Origin: Ruminococcus sp.
Lineage (GTDB): Bacteria; Bacillota_A; Clostridia; Oscillospirales; Ruminococcaceae
Assembly: GCF_016283395.1 (NCBI RefSeq)
Contig: NZ_JAEEMU010000045.1
Location: 1 to 64,000 of the forward strand
Reading direction: 5' to 3'
DNA length: 64,000 bases
The translations under genes were made by a program, and so were the position numbers. Shown piece by piece: positions 43,226 through 51,082 of this stretch. How positions within the stretch are numbered: the first letter of the stretch is position 1; every line of letters begins with the position of its first letter. Below the pieces are notes generated by a model. It was not told where the DNA came from and searched no databases. It saw only the letters and a list, made by a program, of their open reading frames with translations.

Positions 43226-43673
43226 TTATGACCTCCGTTTTTTGTCCAAGACTGCTGCGTATTATTTCGGCTGCTCTTTCAAAATCAGCCGTTCTGATAA
43301 TGACTCTATTAATAGATATGCCGCTTTCTTCTGAAATATTAACCTCTGTCACAATGTCATCAACTGTTATTCCTGCTGCACTCAGCTGCGAAAGAAGTAT
43401 ATCTGAGATATTTGAAGCTGTCTGTTCGGCTACGGCATTGTCATATGCTTCTGTTGAAAAGCTGAACTCATTGCTGTCAAATATACTTAGATCGGGAAGT
43501 TCTATTTTTTTACTGCCGCTGAATATAAGTCCTGCAACAACTATTGCAAATACAAGCCTGTACACGAATTCCGCCTGCGAACGCAGCCTTGTCCCCTCAG
43601 TAAGATGACTTATTATGCATATGCCTGCCGCCGTAACACAGACAGCTCTTACAGCTGTTGTTATATCTTCCAT
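43212..43673 (-). CDS. spoIIIAF: Stage III sporulation protein AF
   Basis: 153 aa, two N-terminal membrane helices (VCVTAAGICIISHLTE, FVYRLVFAIVVAGLIF) and an extracytoplasmic ferredoxin-like domain ending RAAEIIRSSLGQ. Position between AE and AG confirms the assignment despite low family conservation. Confidence 0.9.
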   Translation of the reverse strand: MEDITTAVRAVCVTAAGICIISHLTEGTRLRSQAEFVYRLVFAIVVAGLIFSGSKKIELPDLSIFDSNEFSFSTEAYDNAVAEQTASNISDILLSQLSAAGITVDDIVTEVNISEESGISINRVIIRTADFERAAEIIRSSLGQKTEVINGNS

Positions 43674-43677
43674 GTTT

Positions 43678-44769
43678 TCACCCCGCAGTCTGCATTAGTA
43701 TAGCTGTACACAGAACAAACATCATTCCATAGCAGATAAGCACTGTCTGAGCTATAGCAAGTCCGCTGTCAAGTGACTTCAATACCGCGCTCATGTTCTC
43801 CTCACCAAACATATCCGCAGCCGCCGAAGCAGTCCATATCACTGCCCTGTATATAAGAATATGCAGAACAGGCGGAAGTATCATAAGTATTATTACTATG
43901 CAGCCCCCTGTACCAACTGTTCCGCGAAGTATATCGAAGCTGCTCCTTACTGTTGCATATGCATCGGAAACTGCTCCGCCAACTACGGGCACAAGCCCTG
44001 ATATAAGGAAACGCGCCGTCTTTGTTACAGCTCCGTCTGTCTTGGCTGCAAGCGTACATTTCAGCGTGAGAAAGCCCGTAAACAATGTCATAGATACTGT
44101 AAGCACCCATGTGATTAGCTTTTTCATAAGCTGAACTGCTCCGCCGAAATTGTTTTTTGAAACTGCTCCTCCTGTTATCGAAAGCATGGTAACTGCACTC
44201 AGGATAGGCACGAGCATACCGCTGACAAGCTGCACTATAAACTCTGAACCTGCAAGGAGCATTATATCATATACTCCTGCGCTGCCGATATTGCCGCAGG
44301 CGGCTGTTATACCCGAAAATACAGGTATGTAAACCGCAATAAAACTGCCGCAGAGCCTTACGCTCTCTATCGTCTGTGAAAAGACTTCAAAAAGCGGCGG
44401 TGCAATAACTGTAACAGCTGTAATTACACAGACTGAGCTGTATATCTTTTCGGAATTTCCTAAAATACCGCCTCCGAAGCTCTTTAAAACAGATGTTATC
44501 ACGATAATAAGAAGCATAGTTCCAAGAAGTCGCAATGGTGCTCCACAAATCTCAGCCGTCCTTTTCGTAACATCGCCTACAAGGCTGCTGAAAGATATGC
44601 CGCTCAGTTCATCAGTGCTGTAGCTTATATCGTTATCCTGCAAGACCTCGTCAAACTGTGATACCATTTCGTTTTGTGTGGAAGCTGTATCCTCTGCATG
44701 AGCTTTTACAGGTACACAAAAAGCGACGAGCAATATAGTTATAAATAATATCGGTAAGAACTTCTTCAT
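43678..44769 (-). CDS. spoIIIAE: Stage III sporulation protein AE
   Basis: 363-aa polytopic membrane protein with a cleavable-looking N-terminus (ILFITILLVAFCVPVKAHAE) and about seven to eight further helices; ISFSSLVGDVTKRTAEICGA and SGLVPVVGGAVSDAYATV are family motifs. Proposed transmembrane core of the channel apparatus. Confidence 0.94.
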   Translation of the reverse strand: MKKFLPILFITILLVAFCVPVKAHAEDTASTQNEMVSQFDEVLQDNDISYSTDELSGISFSSLVGDVTKRTAEICGAPLRLLGTMLLIIVITSVLKSFGGGILGNSEKIYSSVCVITAVTVIAPPLFEVFSQTIESVRLCGSFIAVYIPVFSGITAACGNIGSAGVYDIMLLAGSEFIVQLVSGMLVPILSAVTMLSITGGAVSKNNFGGAVQLMKKLITWVLTVSMTLFTGFLTLKCTLAAKTDGAVTKTARFLISGLVPVVGGAVSDAYATVRSSFDILRGTVGTGGCIVIILMILPPVLHILIYRAVIWTASAAADMFGEENMSAVLKSLDSGLAIAQTVLICYGMMFVLCTAILMQTAG

Positions 44770-44770
44770 A

Positions 44771-45166
44771 TCAGACCTTTATAAGCTTGTCTATCAATTG
44801 GACAAAGCTTGTCATAAGCGGCAGACTAAGTACCATTATTGCAGCCCTGCCGCAGAGCTCCGCCGCTGATGCTATGGCAGTCTCGCCGCTGTCACGGCAG
44901 ATTTCAGCTGAAATATGGGTAATGCAGCATATTGCAAGCACCTTGAATATTACTGATATGCAGCTCTCAGATATGCCTGCCGACTCAAATATACTGCGTA
45001 TCTCGTCAATAGTCCCACCAAGAAATGAAACAAAAAATGCTATCACCAGCACACTGACTGCTATTGATACCAGTATTGACTGCTCGGAGCAATATTGTTT
45101 TAAAATCATAGCAAGCAATGCTCCCACAACACAAAACGCTCCCACTGAAAAACAATTGTCTACCAT
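44771..45166 (-). CDS. spoIIIAD: Stage III sporulation protein AD
   Basis: 131-aa membrane protein, four helices, with QYCSEQSILVSIAVSVLVIA and HISAEICRDSGETAIASAAE, the latter a typical AD motif. Overlaps spoIIIAC by 7 bp and precedes AE by 1 bp. Confidence 0.93.
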   Translation of the reverse strand: MVDNCFSVGAFCVVGALLAMILKQYCSEQSILVSIAVSVLVIAFFVSFLGGTIDEIRSIFESAGISESCISVIFKVLAICCITHISAEICRDSGETAIASAAELCGRAAIMVLSLPLMTSFVQLIDKLIKV

Positions 45167-45357
45167 AAGCCGAACACCGTCTTTACCTTGTCGAAAAGAT
45201 CGCCTATCTCGTCAACGATGACCACAAGGACTACGATAAGTCCTGCAAGAGTCGTCATCATCGCCTGTTCCTCGCGCTCTGCCCGTTTCAGTACAAGATT
45301 TAGCACCGCTACGATTATGCCTGTACCTGCAATTTTAAAGATCAGATCAATTTTCAT
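45160..45357 (-). CDS. spoIIIAC: Stage III sporulation protein AC
   Basis: 65-aa, two-helix membrane protein, IFKIAGTGIIVAVLNLVLKR and LAGLIVVLVVIVDEIGDLFD, matching the small AC family in length and sequence. ATGA overlap with spoIIIAB upstream. Confidence 0.94.
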   Translation of the reverse strand: MKIDLIFKIAGTGIIVAVLNLVLKRAEREEQAMMTTLAGLIVVLVVIVDEIGDLFDKVKTVFGLW

Positions 45358-45857
45358 ATTATCATTATCCCTATTGCTGCGCCCGAAAGCAAGCCTATAC
45401 TCCTGTAAAGCCTCCCTTTTCGGTCATATTCGCCTTGTCTGTTTTTATACAGCTGTCCTACTCTTGTGCGGATATCGTCTATGCCTCTAAGCTGCCCCTC
45501 AGTATCGGTAGTCCCGAGGATACTTCCGAGCGAGAGCATGATATCAAGCTCCTCATTATCGAAATAGCTGAGTTTGCGAAAAGACTCCGACCACTGCTCG
45601 CGGAAATCAGTCTCGTAACTGTAGCACTCGGGCAAGCTTTCAAAAGAGATATCTATTTTAAGCTTTTCACTTTTCAGCCGCCTGATTATACTGTATACGT
45701 CACTGTTTTTTGAACGTATTTCCGACTCGCATATGTTCAGTATCCTTTCTGCTGACCTGCAAAAATCCACTCCCTTTTTAAGCCTGTCTGCCATACTAAA
45801 TCCGCAGAACATTCCGCCAAGTATGAAAAGAAATCCTGCACTTAGCTTAATCCACAT
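45354..45857 (-). CDS. spoIIIAB: Stage III sporulation protein AB
   Basis: 167 aa with hydrophobic ends (GFLFILGGMFCGFSMADRLK and LLSGAAIGIMII) and a cytosolic helical part (LGSILGTTDTEGQLRGIDDI). Resembles type II secretion GspF-like platform proteins, as reported for SpoIIIAB. Overlaps spoIIIAA by 11 bp. Confidence 0.93.
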   Translation of the reverse strand: MWIKLSAGFLFILGGMFCGFSMADRLKKGVDFCRSAERILNICESEIRSKNSDVYSIIRRLKSEKLKIDISFESLPECYSYETDFREQWSESFRKLSYFDNEELDIMLSLGSILGTTDTEGQLRGIDDIRTRVGQLYKNRQGEYDRKGRLYRSIGLLSGAAIGIMII

Positions 45858-46764
45858 TTTTAAGCCTCCTTATCTCCCTGACTTCTCCGGGTGAGCTTGA
45901 ACCGGTCAGAAAAACTGCTGCATCAAACTTGCCTTTTTCGAGCAGATAGTTTATCTCTTTCCTCCTGAGCAGTTCAGTATAATTTACACCATGAGCAGTT
46001 ACAACAAATTTTACTCCGCAGCCTATACCGTCAAGTATTGCCTCTGCGTCACTCTGTGAAGCTATCTCATCGCAGAATATAACATCGGGAGAAAGAGATC
46101 TAATGGCAGCCATAATACCTGCTGAGCGCGGACTTCCGCTTATCACATCGGTCAGACAGCCTACATCATTCTGTGGTATACCGCCTGTAAGACATGATAT
46201 TTCATTGCGCTCATCTATCAGCGTGACCTTGCGAAAGCTTCCCGTAAGTCGGCAAAGCTCGCGTAGTACTGTAGTTTTCCCCGAGCTTACTCCGCCGCAT
46301 ATGATAACGTTCTTTCCGTAAGTTTTTGAAAAAACATCGTCTGCACAGCCTTTTATGCACCTTGATACTCTGAAATTTACTGACGCGAAATCAGTTAGTA
46401 TCGGTGTTTCATTTGTTGAGTATGTACCTGAAACTCCCACACGCACTCCGTTTTCAACTACGAAATAGCCTTCTCTCAGCTGCTTCACACAGCTGTGCAT
46501 TGAATAGTGACACAGCCTGTCGATAACTTCACGGATCTGAACTCCGCTGACATTAAATGTATTGTCAGTCATCATTTCCGAAATCTCTCCGCTTTGACTT
46601 AAATAGCATATTTTGTCCGCATAGACAAAATATACAGGTCCGCCTGCACGAAGTCTTATCTCCATTACATTTTCGAGTTTGTCGTACGGTATCGCTTTGA
46701 TATGCTCCCTTATCTTTTCGGGTAAATAGTTCATTACTGTTTCAATGCTTGTACTCCCGTGCAT
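45847..46764 (-). CDS. spoIIIAA: Stage III sporulation protein AA (secretion-type ATPase)
   Basis: 305 aa. P-loop IICGGVSSGKTTVLRELCRL, then LIDERNEISCLTGG and DVIFCDEIASQSDAEAI as Walker B and following motif; homologous to type II/IV secretion ATPases. Powers the channel from the mother-cell side. First gene of the operon; a ribosome binding site AAAGGAGATG precedes ATG 46764. The spacer to the upstream terminators (46765-46816) must hold the promoter; no clear sigma-E box could be fixed. Confidence 0.95.
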   Translation of the reverse strand: MHGSTSIETVMNYLPEKIREHIKAIPYDKLENVMEIRLRAGGPVYFVYADKICYLSQSGEISEMMTDNTFNVSGVQIREVIDRLCHYSMHSCVKQLREGYFVVENGVRVGVSGTYSTNETPILTDFASVNFRVSRCIKGCADDVFSKTYGKNVIICGGVSSGKTTVLRELCRLTGSFRKVTLIDERNEISCLTGGIPQNDVGCLTDVISGSPRSAGIMAAIRSLSPDVIFCDEIASQSDAEAILDGIGCGVKFVVTAHGVNYTELLRRKEINYLLEKGKFDAAVFLTGSSSPGEVREIRRLKNVD

Positions 46765-46816
46765 TTAATCATCTCCTTTTACTAAATCATATTCAATGCT
46801 GTTTTCGTTTATGCAT

Positions 46817-46869
46817 AAAAAAAGGACGCTCAAAGCGTCCATAAAAAAACAGCACACCGAAGTGTGCTG
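46817..46869 (-). terminator. Two tandem intrinsic terminators after the sugar importer operon
   Basis: CAGCACAC-cgaa-GTGTGCTG (46850-46869) followed on the minus strand by TTTTTTTA, then GGACGCT-caa-AGCGTCC (46824-46840) followed by TTTTTTTATG. They insulate the spoIIIA promoter. Confidence 0.93.
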
Positions 46870-46881
46870 TGATTTGTATTA

Positions 46882-47781
46882 TTATTCCTTTACGCCACCA
46901 AGAGCTACACCGGCAATGATGAATCTTGAGAGAAGTACGTATGCAATAATGATAGGAATAATTGAAAGTGCAATTGCAAGATAGATAGCACCGTAGTCAT
47001 TGAACTTATCTGATGACTGAAGAGCGGCAACCATCATTGGAAGTGTCTTCTTGTTGAGCTTAACATTGATAAGGATCATGTTAGGTGTGTAGAAGTTGTT
47101 CCAGCTTGCGATGAAAGCGAAGATAGCCTGTACAGCTATAGCGGGCTTCATCATAGGGATTGCAATTGATAAGAATGTTCTGAACTCACTGCATCCGTCA
47201 ATTCGAGCTGCTTCAACGATGTCCAGCGGGAATGACGACTTCATGTAGGAACGCATGAAGTATACGACCGCAGGTGCTGCAATAGCAGGGATAATGAGCG
47301 GCCAGTATGTATTTGTGAGATGCATATCAGACATGAATGATACGAAACCTGCTGATGTAACCTGCATAGGTACCATCATTACAAGGAGGATAACTGAGTA
47401 AGAGATCTCCTTGAGTTTGAAATCGTATACATGGATACCGTAAGCTGTAAGAGCTGAGAAGAAAACTGTAAGGAAAGTAGCACAAACAGTGATTATCAAG
47501 CTGTTCTTATAACCGTAAAGAGCGTTATATGAAAGCTTGAAGTTCTGGTCTGTAACTATCTTATGGAAGTTTGCTTTCAGGTTAGAGCCCGGTATGAATG
47601 AAAGTCCGTTTGCAATATCCGAATGCTCACGAGTAGCATTGATAATAAGAATGTATATCGGAAGCAGACAGATGATGGTCAGTATAACGAACCAGACAAC
47701 CAGTATAGTTGACTTTAATTTGATCTTAAAGCTATAGTTGTCCTTTGCCTTACCGTAAACTGATTTCATATTAGTACTCAT
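46882..47781 (-). CDS. Carbohydrate ABC transporter permease (MalG/CUT1 type)
   Basis: 299 aa, six membrane helices. The EAA loop DIVEAARIDGCSEFRTFLSI (contact with the ATPase) lies at about 195-215. Typical CUT1 features are the N-terminal VILTIICLLPIYILIINATR helix and the ending FIIAGVALGGVKE. It overlaps the partner permease as ATGA and would form a heterodimer with it. No ATPase gene is present in the operon, so a shared MsmK-like ATPase elsewhere is expected. Confidence 0.93.
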   Translation of the reverse strand: MSTNMKSVYGKAKDNYSFKIKLKSTILVVWFVILTIICLLPIYILIINATREHSDIANGLSFIPGSNLKANFHKIVTDQNFKLSYNALYGYKNSLIITVCATFLTVFFSALTAYGIHVYDFKLKEISYSVILLVMMVPMQVTSAGFVSFMSDMHLTNTYWPLIIPAIAAPAVVYFMRSYMKSSFPLDIVEAARIDGCSEFRTFLSIAIPMMKPAIAVQAIFAFIASWNNFYTPNMILINVKLNKKTLPMMVAALQSSDKFNDYGAIYLAIALSIIPIIIAYVLLSRFIIAGVALGGVKE

Positions 47782-48830
47782 AAGCTGATCCCTCCAAACT
47801 GTTTGCTTTCTCTCTTAGCCTGCTGAGCGATCTTTTTACGCTGCTTCTTCTTAGCGATCTCATCCTTATCACGAGTAATGTAGAATGCGATAAGACCGAG
47901 TGCAAGAGTAATGAAGAAGAGGAGTACTGATGCAGCACCTGCATAACCCATCTTGTTATTATCAGCCTGAGCATGGAAGTACTGGAAGATCATTACAGCC
48001 ATAGTTCTGAGGTGTTCCTTTGGAGTAACTGAATTTGTGTAAAGGAAAGGAATATCAAACATCTGGAGACCACCGATCATAGATGTGATAAGTGTATATG
48101 CCATAATAGGTGTCAACAGAGGAAGAGTGATCTTTCTGAATACCTGTCCGGAGCTTGCACCGTCGATGCTTGCAGCTTCAAACAGTGAAGGGTTGATACC
48201 CTGAATACCTGACATGAGCATAATCATGGTATTACCGAACCACATCCATGTCTGGATAAACATTACAACGCCGCGTGACTGCCATACACCGTCAATGAAT
48301 TGTATAGACTCATAGTGCTCGGATACCGGGTTCCTATGTACTATACCCATCTTGTGAAGGAGTAAGTTTAATGCACCGGGGTTTGTTTCTGACTGTCCGC
48401 AAAGCTGAAGGAAAAGTACAGCAACTGATGCAGCTGTGATGATATTTGGAAGATACATAACTATCTTAAAGAAGCCCTTTCCAGGGATCTTTAACTGCGC
48501 TTCTGTAAACCATACAGCCAGAGATAATGAAAGAGCGAGCTGAGGAATAAAGTTACCAACCCAAAGTATAACTGTATTCTTCAGACACTTGAAGAAGCTC
48601 TCATGGATAACTCTGACTTTACGAGTACCGCCAAATAAAATGTCTTTGTAGTTCTGAAGTCCTACCCATTCCTGAATGGACTTACCATTGCCGTGGAAAC
48701 TTACAATAAAGGTGTTAATCAACGGCCATAACTGGAAAAAGAAATAAACAAGGAAAAAAGGTAATATAAATATATAACCATACTTAGCGTAGCTAATAGA
48801 CTTTATACGTCTCTGCGCGCCTGACGCCAT
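47778..48830 (-). CDS. Carbohydrate ABC transporter permease (MalF/CUT1 type)
   Basis: 350 aa. N-terminal helix KYGYIFILPFFLVYFFFQLW, extracellular loop, six helices in total and the EAA motif FEAASIDGASSGQVFRKITL. C-terminal end is strongly basic (KKKQRKKIAQQAKRESK). Start ATG 48830 (MASGAQRR) has GAGAGGGTG upstream; the earlier in-frame ATG lies in the preceding hairpin region. Partner of the MalG-like permease and the binding lipoprotein. Confidence 0.93.
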   Translation of the reverse strand: MASGAQRRIKSISYAKYGYIFILPFFLVYFFFQLWPLINTFIVSFHGNGKSIQEWVGLQNYKDILFGGTRKVRVIHESFFKCLKNTVILWVGNFIPQLALSLSLAVWFTEAQLKIPGKGFFKIVMYLPNIITAASVAVLFLQLCGQSETNPGALNLLLHKMGIVHRNPVSEHYESIQFIDGVWQSRGVVMFIQTWMWFGNTMIMLMSGIQGINPSLFEAASIDGASSGQVFRKITLPLLTPIMAYTLITSMIGGLQMFDIPFLYTNSVTPKEHLRTMAVMIFQYFHAQADNNKMGYAGAASVLLFFITLALGLIAFYITRDKDEIAKKKQRKKIAQQAKRESKQFGGISL

Positions 48831-48859
48831 AACACACACCCTCTCGGAATAATAGTATA

Positions 48860-48909
48860 AATAAATATACACCTACGGAATACATAAGTATTCCGTAGGT
48901 ATATTTATT
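48860..48909 (-). other. Long stem-loop between binding protein and permease genes
   Basis: AATAAATATA and ACCTACGGAATAC on one side (48860-48883) pair with GTATTCCGTAGGT and TATATTTATT (48888-48909) around ATAA, about 22 bp with one bulge. There is no T-run. Such hairpins after a solute-binding gene commonly stabilise its mRNA and lower downstream permease expression (inference). Confidence 0.7.
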
Positions 48910-48938
48910 ACATTGTAAATAGTTCAGACTATTTTAAA

Positions 48939-50420
48939 TTAGTCATCCCAGTCGAGAGTTGTTACGTCTTCAGCAACCTTGTCCTTGAACTTATCCATAG
49001 CTTCGTCCCAAGACTTGCCACCCTCAAGGTACTGCTCTCTTACAGCTGTTACGAAGTCAGCCTTAACTGTTGCATCGTAAGGAGTGATGAGGCCCTTGAA
49101 GTCGATTGACTTAGCGTTCTTAGCAAGCTCAGCGAAGTAGTTCTGACCATCCTTGAAGTTGCCAGAGATCTTCTCGTTGAATACTGTGTTGCCAGCAATA
49201 AGGTCATCCATAACCTTAGAGTTGTTTACATACTCAGGCTTGTTCTTAGCATATGTTGTCATCTGAGCTTCATCTGATGTAGCTGAGAGGATGAATTCCT
49301 GAGCTTCCTTACCGTTATCTGTCTTTGGATTTACAACGATCCAAGTACCGCCCCAGTAGAATGACTGTGGTCCTTCACATACATTCCACTTACCGTACTG
49401 AGCACCGCCTTCGCCGCCTGCAGCATCGAGGAAGAATCCGCCGAAGCCCCATGTTGATACGAAGTAACCCATTACGTTACCAGATACGCCAGCAGCTGTC
49501 CAAGCTTCATCTGACCACTGGTTGTTCTTTGTTACACCGCCGCAATCCCAGAGTGCCTTAGCTGTGTCGCCGAACTTTGTGCAGAAGTCATCGATAACGA
49601 GCTTGTTGTCCTTAACCCATGGCTGTGTACGTCCACAAGCAAATGCCTGCCAGAGACCGCCGAGTGAGTCAGCAAGAGCAACCTTCTGACCTGACTTTTC
49701 AGAAACTGTCTTAGCAGCTTCTACGAAAGCATCCCAGTCCTTAACCTTTTCCTGCATCTCAGCTGGTGTCTTAGCCTCGAGGTATTCCTCAGCGAGGTCA
49801 GCTCTGTAAGCAAATCCGCCTGCTGCTGCCTGCCATGAAACGCCCTTACGAACGCCGTCAGTTGTAAGACCGATCTGGTTTGTGTAATCATACATATTTG
49901 TGAAGTCTGCATCGCTGAGACCAAGCTTAGCAAGGTCAAGTGTCTTCTCATCATCGTTGATGTACTTGAGTGCCCAGTCAGCTTCGCAGAAGTAAACGTC
50001 GAGATCGCCGCCGTCGTTGAAGAGCTGATCATAACGCTCAGAAGCTTCACCGCCGCCAACACCGAAGATGATAGCGTTTACGCCGTCAACCTTATTGTTT
50101 GCGAGATCTTCAACGATTGTTTCATATGAAAGGCCCTTCCACTGTGCGATGAGGTAAGGTACGTCATCAGCGTTCCAAGCTGCAACTGTGAATGTGTCGC
50201 CGCCCTGTCCAACTGAAGCATCGATTTCGTGATCCTTTTTCTCTGTGCCGCCGTCAGTAGTTGTTGTTTCGCCGTCGCCAGCAGTTGTTGCCTCTGTAGC
50301 AGCAGCTGTTGTTGTTTCAGCCTTATTGTCGTCCTTCTTGTCATCGCCGCAGCTTGCAAATGCAGTAGCTGTCATAGCGAGTGTAGCTACTAAAGCTAAT
50401 GTTCTCTTAAGTGTGTTCAT
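48939..50420 (-). CDS. Sugar ABC transporter substrate-binding lipoprotein
   Basis: 493 aa. Lipoprotein signal peptide TLALVATLAMTATAFASCGD with lipidated Cys24, then an acidic and Thr/Ala-rich spacer (about residues 30-65) that would reach through the wall. The rest is a family 1 extracellular solute-binding fold: DTFTVAAWNADDVPYLIAQW, EKVKDWDAFVEAAKTVSEKS, GGTWIVVNPKTDNGKEAQEF. Probably binds an oligosaccharide such as those from cellulose or xylan, which is not provable here. First gene of the importer operon behind AAGGAGG. Confidence 0.9.
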   Translation of the reverse strand: MNTLKRTLALVATLAMTATAFASCGDDKKDDNKAETTTAAATEATTAGDGETTTTDGGTEKKDHEIDASVGQGGDTFTVAAWNADDVPYLIAQWKGLSYETIVEDLANNKVDGVNAIIFGVGGGEASERYDQLFNDGGDLDVYFCEADWALKYINDDEKTLDLAKLGLSDADFTNMYDYTNQIGLTTDGVRKGVSWQAAAGGFAYRADLAEEYLEAKTPAEMQEKVKDWDAFVEAAKTVSEKSGQKVALADSLGGLWQAFACGRTQPWVKDNKLVIDDFCTKFGDTAKALWDCGGVTKNNQWSDEAWTAAGVSGNVMGYFVSTWGFGGFFLDAAGGEGGAQYGKWNVCEGPQSFYWGGTWIVVNPKTDNGKEAQEFILSATSDEAQMTTYAKNKPEYVNNSKVMDDLIAGNTVFNEKISGNFKDGQNYFAELAKNAKSIDFKGLITPYDATVKADFVTAVREQYLEGGKSWDEAMDKFKDKVAEDVTTLDWDD

Positions 50421-51082
50421 GAGATTTTTCCTCCTTAAATATGTATATTATACATTACCGTGTATAATATTCGTGAATTGTTTTTGCGGTACGCATCGCG
50501 GTCAATCGTTCTGCCCGATGATTGTCCTCACCGCAGCGTCCGGCAGCCGTTATGTTTACCCTGTCTTCTGTTCATTGATTATAACAAGGACTTGCGTCCA
50601 TGTTGATCTTGATTTTTCTAAGCAATCATTCGCATCACTGTCCGCAAGCGGCATCAGTCACGAATGTACTCCGCAGACCTTTGTCAAAAAAGCCTGACAG
50701 GACACTGTATGCTCCGCAGTGCTTTCAAATCAGCAGAACAGTTAATCCTAACTGTTTTTGTCTGCACTGTGCAACAATTGCTTTTGCATATACAAATATA
50801 CCGTATCTTGCGGTCAAAGTCAATATTTTGTATCGTTCTTTAATCTTTTTTGAACACCATGTACATTTTCAACACCTATTTTTTGTCAATTATAACACAA
50901 ATAGTACCATTTCTATCTAAAAGTTACAAAACGGTAAAAGCAAAATAACACCTATTACACAAAGAACAAGGCTCGGTTTTATACTTATTGACTAAACTAT
51001 AAAAAATATTACAGTTCTTTTGTGCGGTTTTAGTAAACTTAGTCAAACATATATTCGTATTTTTTGTACAACAATAGGTACC
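50421..51082 (-). promoter_or_regulatory. Long intergenic leader and control region of the sugar importer
   Basis: No protein gene. On the minus strand TTGACT (50823-50818), 17-nt spacer, TATATT (50800-50795) would give a leader of roughly 370 nt. It holds several small hairpins (AACAGTTA-ggat-TAACTGTT near 50738-50757; GGAC-GCAA-GTCC near 50587-50598). A second TATAAT (50452-50447) lies close to the start. Upstream, AACACCTATT occurs twice (about 50869 and 50947), and TTGACTAA (50987-50994) and TTAGTCAA (51037-51044) form an inverted pair, possible regulator sites. Confidence 0.5.

Noticed and set aside
46765..46816. Sigma-E-type promoter before spoIIIAA
   Set aside because: GCATAAA and a GAATATGAT-like box are present, but matches are too weak to call.
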